A stretch of DNA of 64,000 bases from Pantoea cypripedii (GTDB lineage: Bacteria > Pseudomonadota > Gammaproteobacteria > Enterobacterales > Enterobacteriaceae). Numbering within the stretch: position 1 is the first letter of the stretch; each line of letters starts with the position of its first letter. A program made the translations under genes and the position numbers. Location of the stretch: contig NZ_CP024768.1 in NCBI RefSeq assembly GCF_011395035.1, positions 2,703,286 through 2,767,285 of the forward strand. Reading direction: 5' to 3'. Below the pieces are notes generated by a model. That model searched no databases. It saw only the letters and a program-made list of their open reading frames with translations, and was not told where the DNA came from. Positions 26,892 through 35,038 of the stretch are shown here, one piece after another.

Positions 26892-27308
26892 CTATTTTCC
26901 GTCTTTCTTGCTGAGGAGGATGACGTCTGAAACATTGCCGTGATCATCATAAGCGATTTCATATGAAACCATGTTACCATCAGCAGCAGTCTCAATTGGC
27001 GTTCCAGCAGCTTCCCAGATACCTAGCGTCAACACATCCATGGTTGCATGTCCGATAGCTCGCCCAGTCTTGACCCCATCGCTGTAACCCTGACGAAAAC
27101 GCCATATATCCCATTTCTTGCCATCATGCTCAGTCTGTGCGATCGGATAGCCAAATTCACCAAGGAGAACGCTGCGGGGTGTTCCACGCTTAAACAGACT
27201 GACATCCTTTTTATCTGGCTGCTGAGATGCCATATATACAGAGCACCCACTGAGGCCAAAACTCAACCCGAGCATTATGCAAACCATCAACACAGTTGCT
27301 TTCATCAT
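26892..27308 (-). CDS. Prophage lipoprotein with BamE/SmpA-like domain
   Basis: A 138-residue protein with a lipoprotein signal peptide (hydrophobic residues 4-19, lipobox LSGC with Cys22). The mature part contains LFKRGTPRSVLLGEFGYPI and an aromatic KKWDIWRFRQGYSDG, the pattern of small SmpA/BamE-type outer-membrane lipoproteins. It sits in the late operon between tail fibre and ejection genes and is isolated by a terminator. A lysogenic conversion or superinfection-exclusion role is conceivable but not shown. Confidence 0.65.
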   Translation of the reverse strand: MMKATVLMVCIMLGLSFGLSGCSVYMASQQPDKKDVSLFKRGTPRSVLLGEFGYPIAQTEHDGKKWDIWRFRQGYSDGVKTGRAIGHATMDVLTLGIWEAAGTPIETAADGNMVSYEIAYDDHGNVSDVILLSKKDGK

Positions 27309-27363
27309 TCCCCTTGAAAGTTAGTTAAGTCAAATTTCAATAAGAATAATCAGAATTGGCAAA

Positions 27364-29853
27364 CTATTGAAGTGGTTTCGTGTACTCGCCTACGCCGGGA
27401 GATCGCAGGCTTCCGTCCGGGTCGTAAAAATACTGCTGGCCTTTCTGGTCTGCATACTTTCTCAGGCGACGCTGGTATCCAGGGTTGAGCGCTTCGGCTG
27501 CATCGTTGAAAAACAGATGGTCTACTGCTGCTTTGGTGTACCAGTAATTCAGCGGAGCAATCTGCTGACGTCCGAACTTGATCGCCATGTATCCGGCCTT
27601 ATTAGGGTCAGTCGGCGCAGTGAATGCGATCTTGCCGAGTGTTGCCAGGTCGCCAAAGATAGGAACTGCGCTTGAGCTGTGCCCGCTGTTGTCGCCGCTG
27701 ACGGCGTCATACATGCTGGTAATCATGTCCTGAACCATGGCATAGCCACCGGCCACAGCCATTGCACGACCAATAGTCCTGACGTCATCCAGCGGCGGCG
27801 GGTTCTGACCATTGGTAAGAGCCTGCGCGACGAGAGCCATGTAACCGAAACCAAGTGACAGGGCTGCCGTTGCGCCGACATACCCCACCCGCGTTCCTCC
27901 TGATTTACGGCTCAGTCGGTCCAGCATGTGTGCCGTCTGGATTGCGCCAGCATTTTTGAACAGCATCACCTGCTTGGTCAGTGCATTGGTGCGGCCACCG
28001 GCGCTCATAATCGTCTGTGCGGTCAGGTTGTGCTCTGATGTCACAATGTCACCGCCCATGCGCACAAAGCCCATCATGCGCCCCTGAAGGCGCATTGCTT
28101 CATCATCGGACAGCCCGAGCGATGCCACGTCAGATACATCGTGTATGTCGTTACCGCGCAGTTGTTTGCGGGGAATCCTCATGATGTTTTGCCAGTCGTC
28201 TGCATCAATACCGGCATTGTTCAGCAACGCCTTCTGGCTATTATCCAGGCTGCTCCATTGCAGCTTTGACCAGTCGGCCAATGCAAACGCGTGTGAAGTC
28301 TGACCGGCACGTCGCGCGGCATTCGTCCACGCATCCAGCAGTGTGTATTTCATCGTGGCCTGAGCGTAACGGGTCATGGCATTGCCGATATTAAACCGGC
28401 CTTGAGTCATGATGCGTTCTGAACCATCACGGGCAGCTTGTGTTGCCACCTCGGCACCGATGCCAAACTGAGAAACCTCTTTCGGGCTTAGAGCGGCACG
28501 GATGATGGAACCAATATTCCCGAGCTGACCAACATCAGACATGTTCAGAAGAATGCCAGGCGTGTCCTGGAATGGAGCGCGCAACGCGGTACTCGTCAGC
28601 TTGGTAGCAGCCTGGTACGCAGTGAGTGCGCTGCTGATGCGGTCGAATGTGGTGAAGTCGTTATTGTTGTTCACCATCTGCCGGAAATAGGCATCAGGTG
28701 AGAACCCGCCACGTGTCGAGCCTTTTACGCTCCCGTCACCGTCAAAGCTCGCACCAGGCATCTGGCTGTCGCGTTTACGTGCTGTATCGCGCAGCGTTGA
28801 AAATGTCACGCCGGGATTTGGCCCCAGCTCGTTAATCAATGCGGCATCTCGCGCTGAGCGGTTCAGGTGAGCGAAGAACGACGAGCCAAGAGAGCGATCG
28901 GAAAACTGGCGGTTGTATTCGATAACGGCATCGGCGTCGCGAAGGTGAATTTCCCGATGACTGTCATTGAGTGATTTGGCAATGTTGGATGAACCAAATC
29001 CGCCTCCTGCACCCTCTGCAAGCCCCTGCTGGTCCAGAGTTATTTTGTTAACCCCATCGGTAACGATGGAGTCATACATCTTGCCGATCACACCTTCAAG
29101 TGCCTTGTCATCAAGCTGCAATCCCGAGTCACTCAGGTACTGATTGCGGTCCAGATTCTTCATCATGAAGCTGGTCCACGCCTGCTTTCCGACACGCTGC
29201 ATTACTGTTGGGTCGTGCGACTGAGGGGCATAATTATCAATCGAGCCTACCGTGCCACCGGCCCGGTTGCGCGCCTGCCGATAACCTTCCATCGCATCAG
29301 ACCACTGTTTCGTAAATGCCTTAGCGCCTGCGTTGCCAGTGTCTTGCCCGTAAATCTCCCGAACAACATCCGAGAAATAGGCATCGCTGCGACGGTTGCC
29401 AAAGTCCAGATTAAAGCCGCCAACCTTTGCCGCCTTGAGCATATCACCCAAACCACGAACAGCAACCTGCTCTGCACCGCGGAGGATGTTATCAACGCCT
29501 TCCAGCACATCAATAAGAGCCTTACTCCACTTCCCTGGCTTATCTTCGCGCGCCGCCGCCAGGTCATTCATACGACGAGCGGCATCGGAGATGGCTGACA
29601 GCTGCCGAATCTGGCTGCGGGCCGTTGCGTCAGCCTGAATTTCTTCCTGCTCTCGTACCCACTTACCGATAGCGATAGTACGCTCATCAGAAGTCCATCC
29701 CTGCCAGCGAGCGCGATCTCTCCGGGCCAGTACCTTTGCTCCTTCCAGCATGCGAGAGTCAATGCGTGCAATGGCTGCTGGAGTCAGCTTAACCGGCGCG
29801 CCACGAACGTTAGAAAGGTGTGCTTCTACTGCCTGAATGCATTGTGGTTTCAT
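27364..29853 (-). CDS. Large ejection/internal virion protein
   Basis: An 829-residue protein, mostly helical, with long alanine- and arginine-rich stretches and one hydrophobic segment near residue 645-670 (GYVGATAALSLGFGYMALVA). I recognise no enzymatic motif. Its place directly after the transglycosylase protein and the 591-residue protein fits the third member of a T7-like internal core set (gp14/15/16 function), proteins that are ejected and form a channel for DNA. Name by context and size, not by motif. Confidence 0.55.
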   Translation of the reverse strand: MKPQCIQAVEAHLSNVRGAPVKLTPAAIARIDSRMLEGAKVLARRDRARWQGWTSDERTIAIGKWVREQEEIQADATARSQIRQLSAISDAARRMNDLAAAREDKPGKWSKALIDVLEGVDNILRGAEQVAVRGLGDMLKAAKVGGFNLDFGNRRSDAYFSDVVREIYGQDTGNAGAKAFTKQWSDAMEGYRQARNRAGGTVGSIDNYAPQSHDPTVMQRVGKQAWTSFMMKNLDRNQYLSDSGLQLDDKALEGVIGKMYDSIVTDGVNKITLDQQGLAEGAGGGFGSSNIAKSLNDSHREIHLRDADAVIEYNRQFSDRSLGSSFFAHLNRSARDAALINELGPNPGVTFSTLRDTARKRDSQMPGASFDGDGSVKGSTRGGFSPDAYFRQMVNNNNDFTTFDRISSALTAYQAATKLTSTALRAPFQDTPGILLNMSDVGQLGNIGSIIRAALSPKEVSQFGIGAEVATQAARDGSERIMTQGRFNIGNAMTRYAQATMKYTLLDAWTNAARRAGQTSHAFALADWSKLQWSSLDNSQKALLNNAGIDADDWQNIMRIPRKQLRGNDIHDVSDVASLGLSDDEAMRLQGRMMGFVRMGGDIVTSEHNLTAQTIMSAGGRTNALTKQVMLFKNAGAIQTAHMLDRLSRKSGGTRVGYVGATAALSLGFGYMALVAQALTNGQNPPPLDDVRTIGRAMAVAGGYAMVQDMITSMYDAVSGDNSGHSSSAVPIFGDLATLGKIAFTAPTDPNKAGYMAIKFGRQQIAPLNYWYTKAAVDHLFFNDAAEALNPGYQRRLRKYADQKGQQYFYDPDGSLRSPGVGEYTKPLQ

Positions 29854-29854
29854 C

Positions 29855-31630
29855 TCAATTTCCGTAATTCAGGGCGCATGCGGCTGCCACATCGTATAGC
29901 TGTGCTTCCTGCGTTGATGTGGTGTGTGTGGCTTCGATTTCGTTCAGATGGGCATCGAGCTTATCAGCGAGATCAGGGTGTGTTTCGCGCAGCGCTGTCG
30001 CCTGTTCACGCAATGCTGCAAACGGGTTGTCAACCACATCACTGATTGCACCAGGCCGAGGCTCGCCTTTAACCGGCGCAGGGATAGCCTGCGAGTCAGC
30101 AGCCTGTGCGACACGGTCAATGCGCTGAGATGCATCCCCGGCGATCTCAGTCCTTGCCTGAGTTCCTGCATCGATATCACCGCGCGCAAGGAAGATGCTG
30201 TTATCGTCGATATGATCGCTTACATCGACTGCCCTGCCCGCTTGCACAGAATCACCAGCGGAATCCATGGCCCTGACGTGTGCGGTCTCACTGATTCCAT
30301 CCGTCGCAAGCCCCGGCGCTGACTCTGTCACGTAGTTGTCATGGAGAACATGCGCGGTTGCCGCGTCTTCATGAATGCTTCCGTAAGTGATCTGCTGCTC
30401 GCGCTGGCGTTGCTGAATGCGTGATAATTCAGCCTTGGCCTCATATAACTCGCCGCCTGGCATATGAGGAGCCAACGTGTCAGTAGCATCCTTGAGTCTC
30501 GCCTGAGCTTCTGCAATCTGCCGGTCAATATCTGCCAACTGACTGGCGCGCTGCTGGCGAGCCTGTGACAGAGCCTTACCAGAACCTTTCGGCTCAACAG
30601 ACGTTATGTCGTTACGCTGCTGTGTGAGGTTGTCGATGATGCGCTGGCTGTTCGCTGCCTCTGACTGCCAGACCTTGCGATCGCCACGGGACATTAGCTG
30701 TGACGCCTTGCCTTCAAGGCTGGATGTATAAGCATCAGATGACGGCTGGTCATTCAGTGCAGGTGTTCTTGCGGTCGGGACTTCCTGCGCAGGTGTTCCG
30801 GCATCATTCAGAGGTGCTGTAACAGGCTCTGGAGAATCATCCCTTACAGCTGGCGCTGGCTCGTCTCCTCTCGCTCTGCCGCCGAGCAAACCAAATGCCC
30901 CGCCGAGGACAAACTCTGTAACACGACTTGCTGCATCCGACTGACGCATCTGGCGAGCCTGATCGTGAAAGCCTGCATCATCCAGGATTGCAGCGCGGCC
31001 CCAGCGGTCAAGCTCACCCGTCACGGTGTTGGCTGTACCGCCAAGCAGAAACCGGGAGCCGTAAAGCATGGCACCACGGCCAAACCCGGCGAATCCAGGA
31101 ATTGCAGCACCGATGCCAGCGGTGAGACCGCCAACGCCGCCATAGTCTTCAAGGTCTGACCCGGTAAGGCCAAGGCGAGCACCTTCTGCTTTAGCTTCGG
31201 TCTGCCCCTGCGCTGCTGCCAGAACTGCACCAGCAACCGGGTTAAACGTCATGGCAACCAGTGATGGCGTTTGCTGCGCCAGACCGCCAAGGATCGTCCC
31301 AACCGTGCCGACCTGCTCACTGTCGAATGCTTTGTACTGCGGAAGCTGTGATTCCGTAGGCGCTGGCGCTGTTGCCATGGTAGCCCCGGCATTCTCAGCA
31401 TCATCACTACCCGTAAGTGCTGCACCTGCCAGCATCTCTGCGCCAGAAACACGCATCTGAACATTGCCGACATTGGCTGCTATACGGGAAAGAGATGTAC
31501 CTGCATTTTCAAGCCCGGTTTCAATACCCGTTCCGACACCCTGAAAAGCACCAGCATCAATGCGGCGAAGGCGCTCTCCGCCATTGGCATCAAGCTCACC
31601 TTCAAGTTGCGGGTCGTAAAGCAGACTCAT
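29855..31630 (-). CDS. Internal virion/ejection protein with hydrophobic glycine-rich region
   Basis: A 591-residue protein. Residues 100-260 contain several Gly/Ala-rich hydrophobic segments (VGTILGGLAQQTPSLVAMTF, GGVGGLTAGIGAAIPGF) that could insert in membranes. Residues 270-480 are charged and coiled-coil-like (RQQRASQLADIDRQIAEAQA). It overlaps the transglycosylase gene by four bases (ATGA). Probably an ejected channel protein; no catalytic motif seen. Confidence 0.55.
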   Translation of the reverse strand: MSLLYDPQLEGELDANGGERLRRIDAGAFQGVGTGIETGLENAGTSLSRIAANVGNVQMRVSGAEMLAGAALTGSDDAENAGATMATAPAPTESQLPQYKAFDSEQVGTVGTILGGLAQQTPSLVAMTFNPVAGAVLAAAQGQTEAKAEGARLGLTGSDLEDYGGVGGLTAGIGAAIPGFAGFGRGAMLYGSRFLLGGTANTVTGELDRWGRAAILDDAGFHDQARQMRQSDAASRVTEFVLGGAFGLLGGRARGDEPAPAVRDDSPEPVTAPLNDAGTPAQEVPTARTPALNDQPSSDAYTSSLEGKASQLMSRGDRKVWQSEAANSQRIIDNLTQQRNDITSVEPKGSGKALSQARQQRASQLADIDRQIAEAQARLKDATDTLAPHMPGGELYEAKAELSRIQQRQREQQITYGSIHEDAATAHVLHDNYVTESAPGLATDGISETAHVRAMDSAGDSVQAGRAVDVSDHIDDNSIFLARGDIDAGTQARTEIAGDASQRIDRVAQAADSQAIPAPVKGEPRPGAISDVVDNPFAALREQATALRETHPDLADKLDAHLNEIEATHTTSTQEAQLYDVAAACALNYGN

Positions 31631-34113
31631 TTACTCACCTCGAAGACAACGGGCCTGCCATCATTGCCGATCACCCTACGCTGAGAAGCAGATGCGATAA
31701 GCACCTGGTTGCCATCAACATCAGGGGCCAGCGTATAGGTCCCATTGTTCAGGCCATTGCGCACACTCTGCGAGAACTCGCCAAGCTTGTTGATGCCTGT
31801 GTTGATGTTGTCTTTGTAGGCGTTTTCGTTTGAGCCAGGCGGAACAATAATGGAGGCGTCACCAATTTTAATCGGCGTCCCGATGACTTTATGCAGAGCA
31901 TCGTCATCTGGCACTCTCTGGAGGTCGCCGCCACTACCTGCGTAATAAGCCTTGACCACTGGTAACATGCTCTGAATCTGCATGGTGCTTAGTCCGGGAT
32001 ACTCTGACTTGATGGCGCGCGTTGTGTCATCATCAAATCCGGTTCCGAATTTCACTTTTGCCGCACCGTCAGCCGGGTTGATGAGCCGGAAACCCTTATC
32101 CACAGAAAGCGCCGTGCTGTAACCATCGGGCGTGTTTGCAAGGCCAGCAACGGACGCAACCTGAAGAGAGTCTCCACCAACTTCGCGGGCCAGTCGGGTC
32201 GCGATCGCCGGATTACTGCTTGCCTGAGTATTGCGCCAGAACTGGATGCGTTGGTCAGATGTCATCTTGTCGTAAGCATCCTGGGTGTTGTGAAGCTCGT
32301 CAGGGGTAAGAAGATTCTTCCCGGCGGTCGGGCCGTACTTCTGTGCGATCGCATCAGAGTTAACCTGTCGCTGAACGAGACCCTGGCCCCATGAGCCGGG
32401 CTGCTGCAAAGCATCATCCACGCTGAGCGGCTGAAGCGGCTGGCCTGAGTCCAGCGAATAGACCTGCTGCGGGTTCTTCTGGAGTTCGGTGCGCCGCTGG
32501 TTGAGGTTGCTCTGTACTGCGCTCAGAACTTTGTACTGTGTATCATTGCCGCCATTCTGGCGCAGATTAACCATCATCTGGTCAACTTCTGCCTGAGCCT
32601 GTGCGGGTGGGAGGCTGAAAAGATGCTGAGTGCTGGCGGTGATGGCCTGCAACGTTTGTGTGGTGCCGTCGTATGAAGTACCGGCAACGGTCTGGTTGTA
32701 TGTATTCCAGTCGTTGTTGCTGGGGATTTCGCCGTTAGCAATGCGGATTTGTATGCTGTTAGCCGCGCTCGCAGCCGCGTTGTCACGGCGCAGCGAAAGG
32801 GTTGCATCCTGATTGCGCATGGATGCCAGCGCTGATGTTACCTGCAACTGGTGCTGCGGACTCATCATTGCGAAGTCAGGAGAGTCAGTGATTGCCTGAT
32901 AGGCTGCGCCTTTGGTGGCCTTGTCCGCCACCTGATAAACGTAATTACGTGTCTCGTTCACCGGAATGGCTGCAGCGAACTGCTGATTACTTACCTGTCC
33001 ACTGCGCGGATCTCCAATCTGCTTAATCCAGCTGTCAACATTGTCTGGGCCAGCATTGTATGCAGCAAGGGCGAGAACCTGATTACCGTCATACTTCTTC
33101 AACATTGCGTTCAGGTAGTCTCCGGTGAAACGGCGGTTTTCCTGCTCGCTACTGTCCTGAAGAGGTTTAACGCCAAATCCGGGATTCTGCCCGGTGGCTG
33201 GCATGATTTGACCTACACCCTGCGCACCTTTCGGTGAAGTCACCAGACTACCATCAGCGTTGCGATGTTTGTTGCCGCTTTCCTGTTGGAAAATGGCGTT
33301 CGTCAGCGCATCACTGCTCGCATCAAGTGAATTGAGATCTACCGTTCCATCTGCGTTTGGCTGCTTCAGGCTGGCGAGCTTTAACTCAGTGGACTCAAAA
33401 GCGGAGTTGCGTACCATTTCCAGACGCTGGTCAGGCGGGATGAATGACACCACCCCAGACCCTGACTGTAACGCGCTGATACGCTGGTCCGGCGTCATCA
33501 TCGCCAGAGAGCCTTTGGCGTAGTTCTGCGCCCATGTCTGACGCAGATTAACGGCTTGCTGGGCAGTGATATAGCCTTTCTGCTGTGCACCTACGATAGC
33601 GTTATTGGTCGCATCAATAATACCTGAGCGCGTTGCCTCATCACCTGTAGACATCGCCGCATTCAGGTTGTTGGCCTGAAGCGTGTCGAGCTGGGCAAGA
33701 TTATCGTCTCGCTCTTTGTTCCATGCAAGGTTCTGAATCTGAGCGCTACCCTGAACGGTTTGCTGGCGCGCCCAGTTATCAAACTGAGATTTCAGTCGGC
33801 CACTGCTGATGCCTGACACTGCACTGTTTGTGACATTCTGCATTGCCTGGTCATAGCGCTGCTGCATTGTCGAGTAGTCATTGTCCCGTTGAAACATTCC
33901 ATGCACTTCAGTCTGTGCCTGGTAGAAGTCAGACTGAGCCTTGCCAAGTTCCAGTTTGTTTTCATCATCGGCAAGCCCTTCGCCAATCTGAGTAAGCTGG
34001 TTGCCTATCTGCTGGGTGGCACGATATGGCGCACTCAGGTCAGCGCTGGCAACACCCGTCGCCGGGCGCAGCGTTACAGTGTCAAGATCATTGGAAGATG
34101 GCAGACGAGGCAT
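31627..34113 (-). CDS. Internal virion protein with lytic transglycosylase domain
   Basis: An 828-residue virion protein with an SLT-type lytic transglycosylase domain in the middle: catalytic Glu278 in QQESGNKHRN, GVGQIMPATG (299-308) and AAYNAGPDNVD (350-360). The flanking regions are helical and glutamine-rich. In T7 gp16 the same domain opens peptidoglycan during DNA ejection, but there it is at the N-terminus. Here it lies one third into the chain. It is coupled by ATGA to the downstream ejection gene. Confidence 0.8.
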   Translation of the reverse strand: MPRLPSSNDLDTVTLRPATGVASADLSAPYRATQQIGNQLTQIGEGLADDENKLELGKAQSDFYQAQTEVHGMFQRDNDYSTMQQRYDQAMQNVTNSAVSGISSGRLKSQFDNWARQQTVQGSAQIQNLAWNKERDDNLAQLDTLQANNLNAAMSTGDEATRSGIIDATNNAIVGAQQKGYITAQQAVNLRQTWAQNYAKGSLAMMTPDQRISALQSGSGVVSFIPPDQRLEMVRNSAFESTELKLASLKQPNADGTVDLNSLDASSDALTNAIFQQESGNKHRNADGSLVTSPKGAQGVGQIMPATGQNPGFGVKPLQDSSEQENRRFTGDYLNAMLKKYDGNQVLALAAYNAGPDNVDSWIKQIGDPRSGQVSNQQFAAAIPVNETRNYVYQVADKATKGAAYQAITDSPDFAMMSPQHQLQVTSALASMRNQDATLSLRRDNAAASAANSIQIRIANGEIPSNNDWNTYNQTVAGTSYDGTTQTLQAITASTQHLFSLPPAQAQAEVDQMMVNLRQNGGNDTQYKVLSAVQSNLNQRRTELQKNPQQVYSLDSGQPLQPLSVDDALQQPGSWGQGLVQRQVNSDAIAQKYGPTAGKNLLTPDELHNTQDAYDKMTSDQRIQFWRNTQASSNPAIATRLAREVGGDSLQVASVAGLANTPDGYSTALSVDKGFRLINPADGAAKVKFGTGFDDDTTRAIKSEYPGLSTMQIQSMLPVVKAYYAGSGGDLQRVPDDDALHKVIGTPIKIGDASIIVPPGSNENAYKDNINTGINKLGEFSQSVRNGLNNGTYTLAPDVDGNQVLIASASQRRVIGNDGRPVVFEVSK

Positions 34114-34118
34114 AATGG

Positions 34119-34694
34119 TTATCCGTAAATTTTATAAAGCGATGATCCGGTGCTGAGGATTGAAGACAGAGAACCCAAAAGGCCGCCGCTTTTTGAAGCC
34201 TTAGCCTGAGCATCCAGTGCGTTGGCCTGATTTTTCAGTGAGTTCATCTGACTCTCACCGTTCCAAAGTGTCGTCAGGGAATTAAGCTCGCCCTTCTGCG
34301 CAATATCTGCACGGTTGTTAACGGCTGATATGCTGTTACCGCTTGCACCTGAAGCGGCCGCATTTGCGAGTGATGTTGACTCTGCCTGTTGCGCCTTGCT
34401 GTTCTCCTGCTGTGCCTGTTGAGCGGCAGATGCATACACATTGTTAGCCTGGGTGCGTAGTTGTGATGCCTGCTGAGCGTACTGCGCAGCCTGCTGGTTT
34501 GCCTGACTGGATGAACCGGCAGCGCTGAGGACACCACCAAGCAATGATGACGCCCCGCCAAGGTTCTTCATCACGCCAGCACTGGCAACTTTCGACGCGA
34601 TGCCGGACCCAATAGATGCAATGGAGGAACCTACACCACTGCTAAGAATTGACGACCCCATACTCGCCAGACCAGATGCCGCTAACGTCGCCAT
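34119..34694 (-). CDS. Small alanine/glutamine-rich internal virion protein
   Basis: A 191-residue protein: a Gly/Ser-rich hydrophobic N-terminus (SMGSSILSSGVGSSIASIGS), then a long Ala/Gln helix (AQQAQQENSKAQQAESTSLA), then a Gly/Ser-rich C-terminus. This composition matches small ejection proteins such as T7 gp14. It overlaps the GNAT-like gene by 13 bases. Role inferred from composition and position. Confidence 0.55.
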   Translation of the reverse strand: MATLAASGLASMGSSILSSGVGSSIASIGSGIASKVASAGVMKNLGGASSLLGGVLSAAGSSSQANQQAAQYAQQASQLRTQANNVYASAAQQAQQENSKAQQAESTSLANAAASGASGNSISAVNNRADIAQKGELNSLTTLWNGESQMNSLKNQANALDAQAKASKSGGLLGSLSSILSTGSSLYKIYG

Positions 34695-35038
34695 ATCATC
34701 ACCTCATTCTTTTCATCGACAGGCACAAATCCCAGACGCTTCAGAAATGCCGGGGCTGTGGGTAATTCATCACTCACCCGCGCATACACGGGCGTTCCGC
34801 TCTGGCTGATAATCTCTTTTAAAGCCTTAACCGAACCTTTCCACAGCGAGAACGGCACGGATTGAGCCTCTGGTTTCATATCCATAAACGCCACATTGTT
34901 TCCGTTCTGTTTCATCACGCCGCCAAGAGCGGTAGGCAGCCCGTCAACCTCAAGGATTACCGCCCGCATCGTGGCAGGAACACTTCCGTACCACGCGCGA
35001 ACGTCATCAGCTGTTGCGGTTCTGAGATTACTTGTCAT
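34682..35038 (-). CDS. GNAT-like small protein
   Basis: A 118-residue protein with the outline of an acetyltransferase fold: AVILEVDGLPTALGGVMKQN, a central segment, and the C-terminal FLKRLGFVPVDEKNEVMIWRR, like the last strand of GNAT proteins. The acetyl-CoA pyrophosphate loop is not obvious, so it may be non-catalytic. GNAT-like proteins occur at this place (gp13-like) in T7-type virion operons. It overlaps the tail tube B gene by 11 bases. Confidence 0.55.
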   Translation of the reverse strand: MTSNLRTATADDVRAWYGSVPATMRAVILEVDGLPTALGGVMKQNGNNVAFMDMKPEAQSVPFSLWKGSVKALKEIISQSGTPVYARVSDELPTAPAFLKRLGFVPVDEKNEVMIWRR

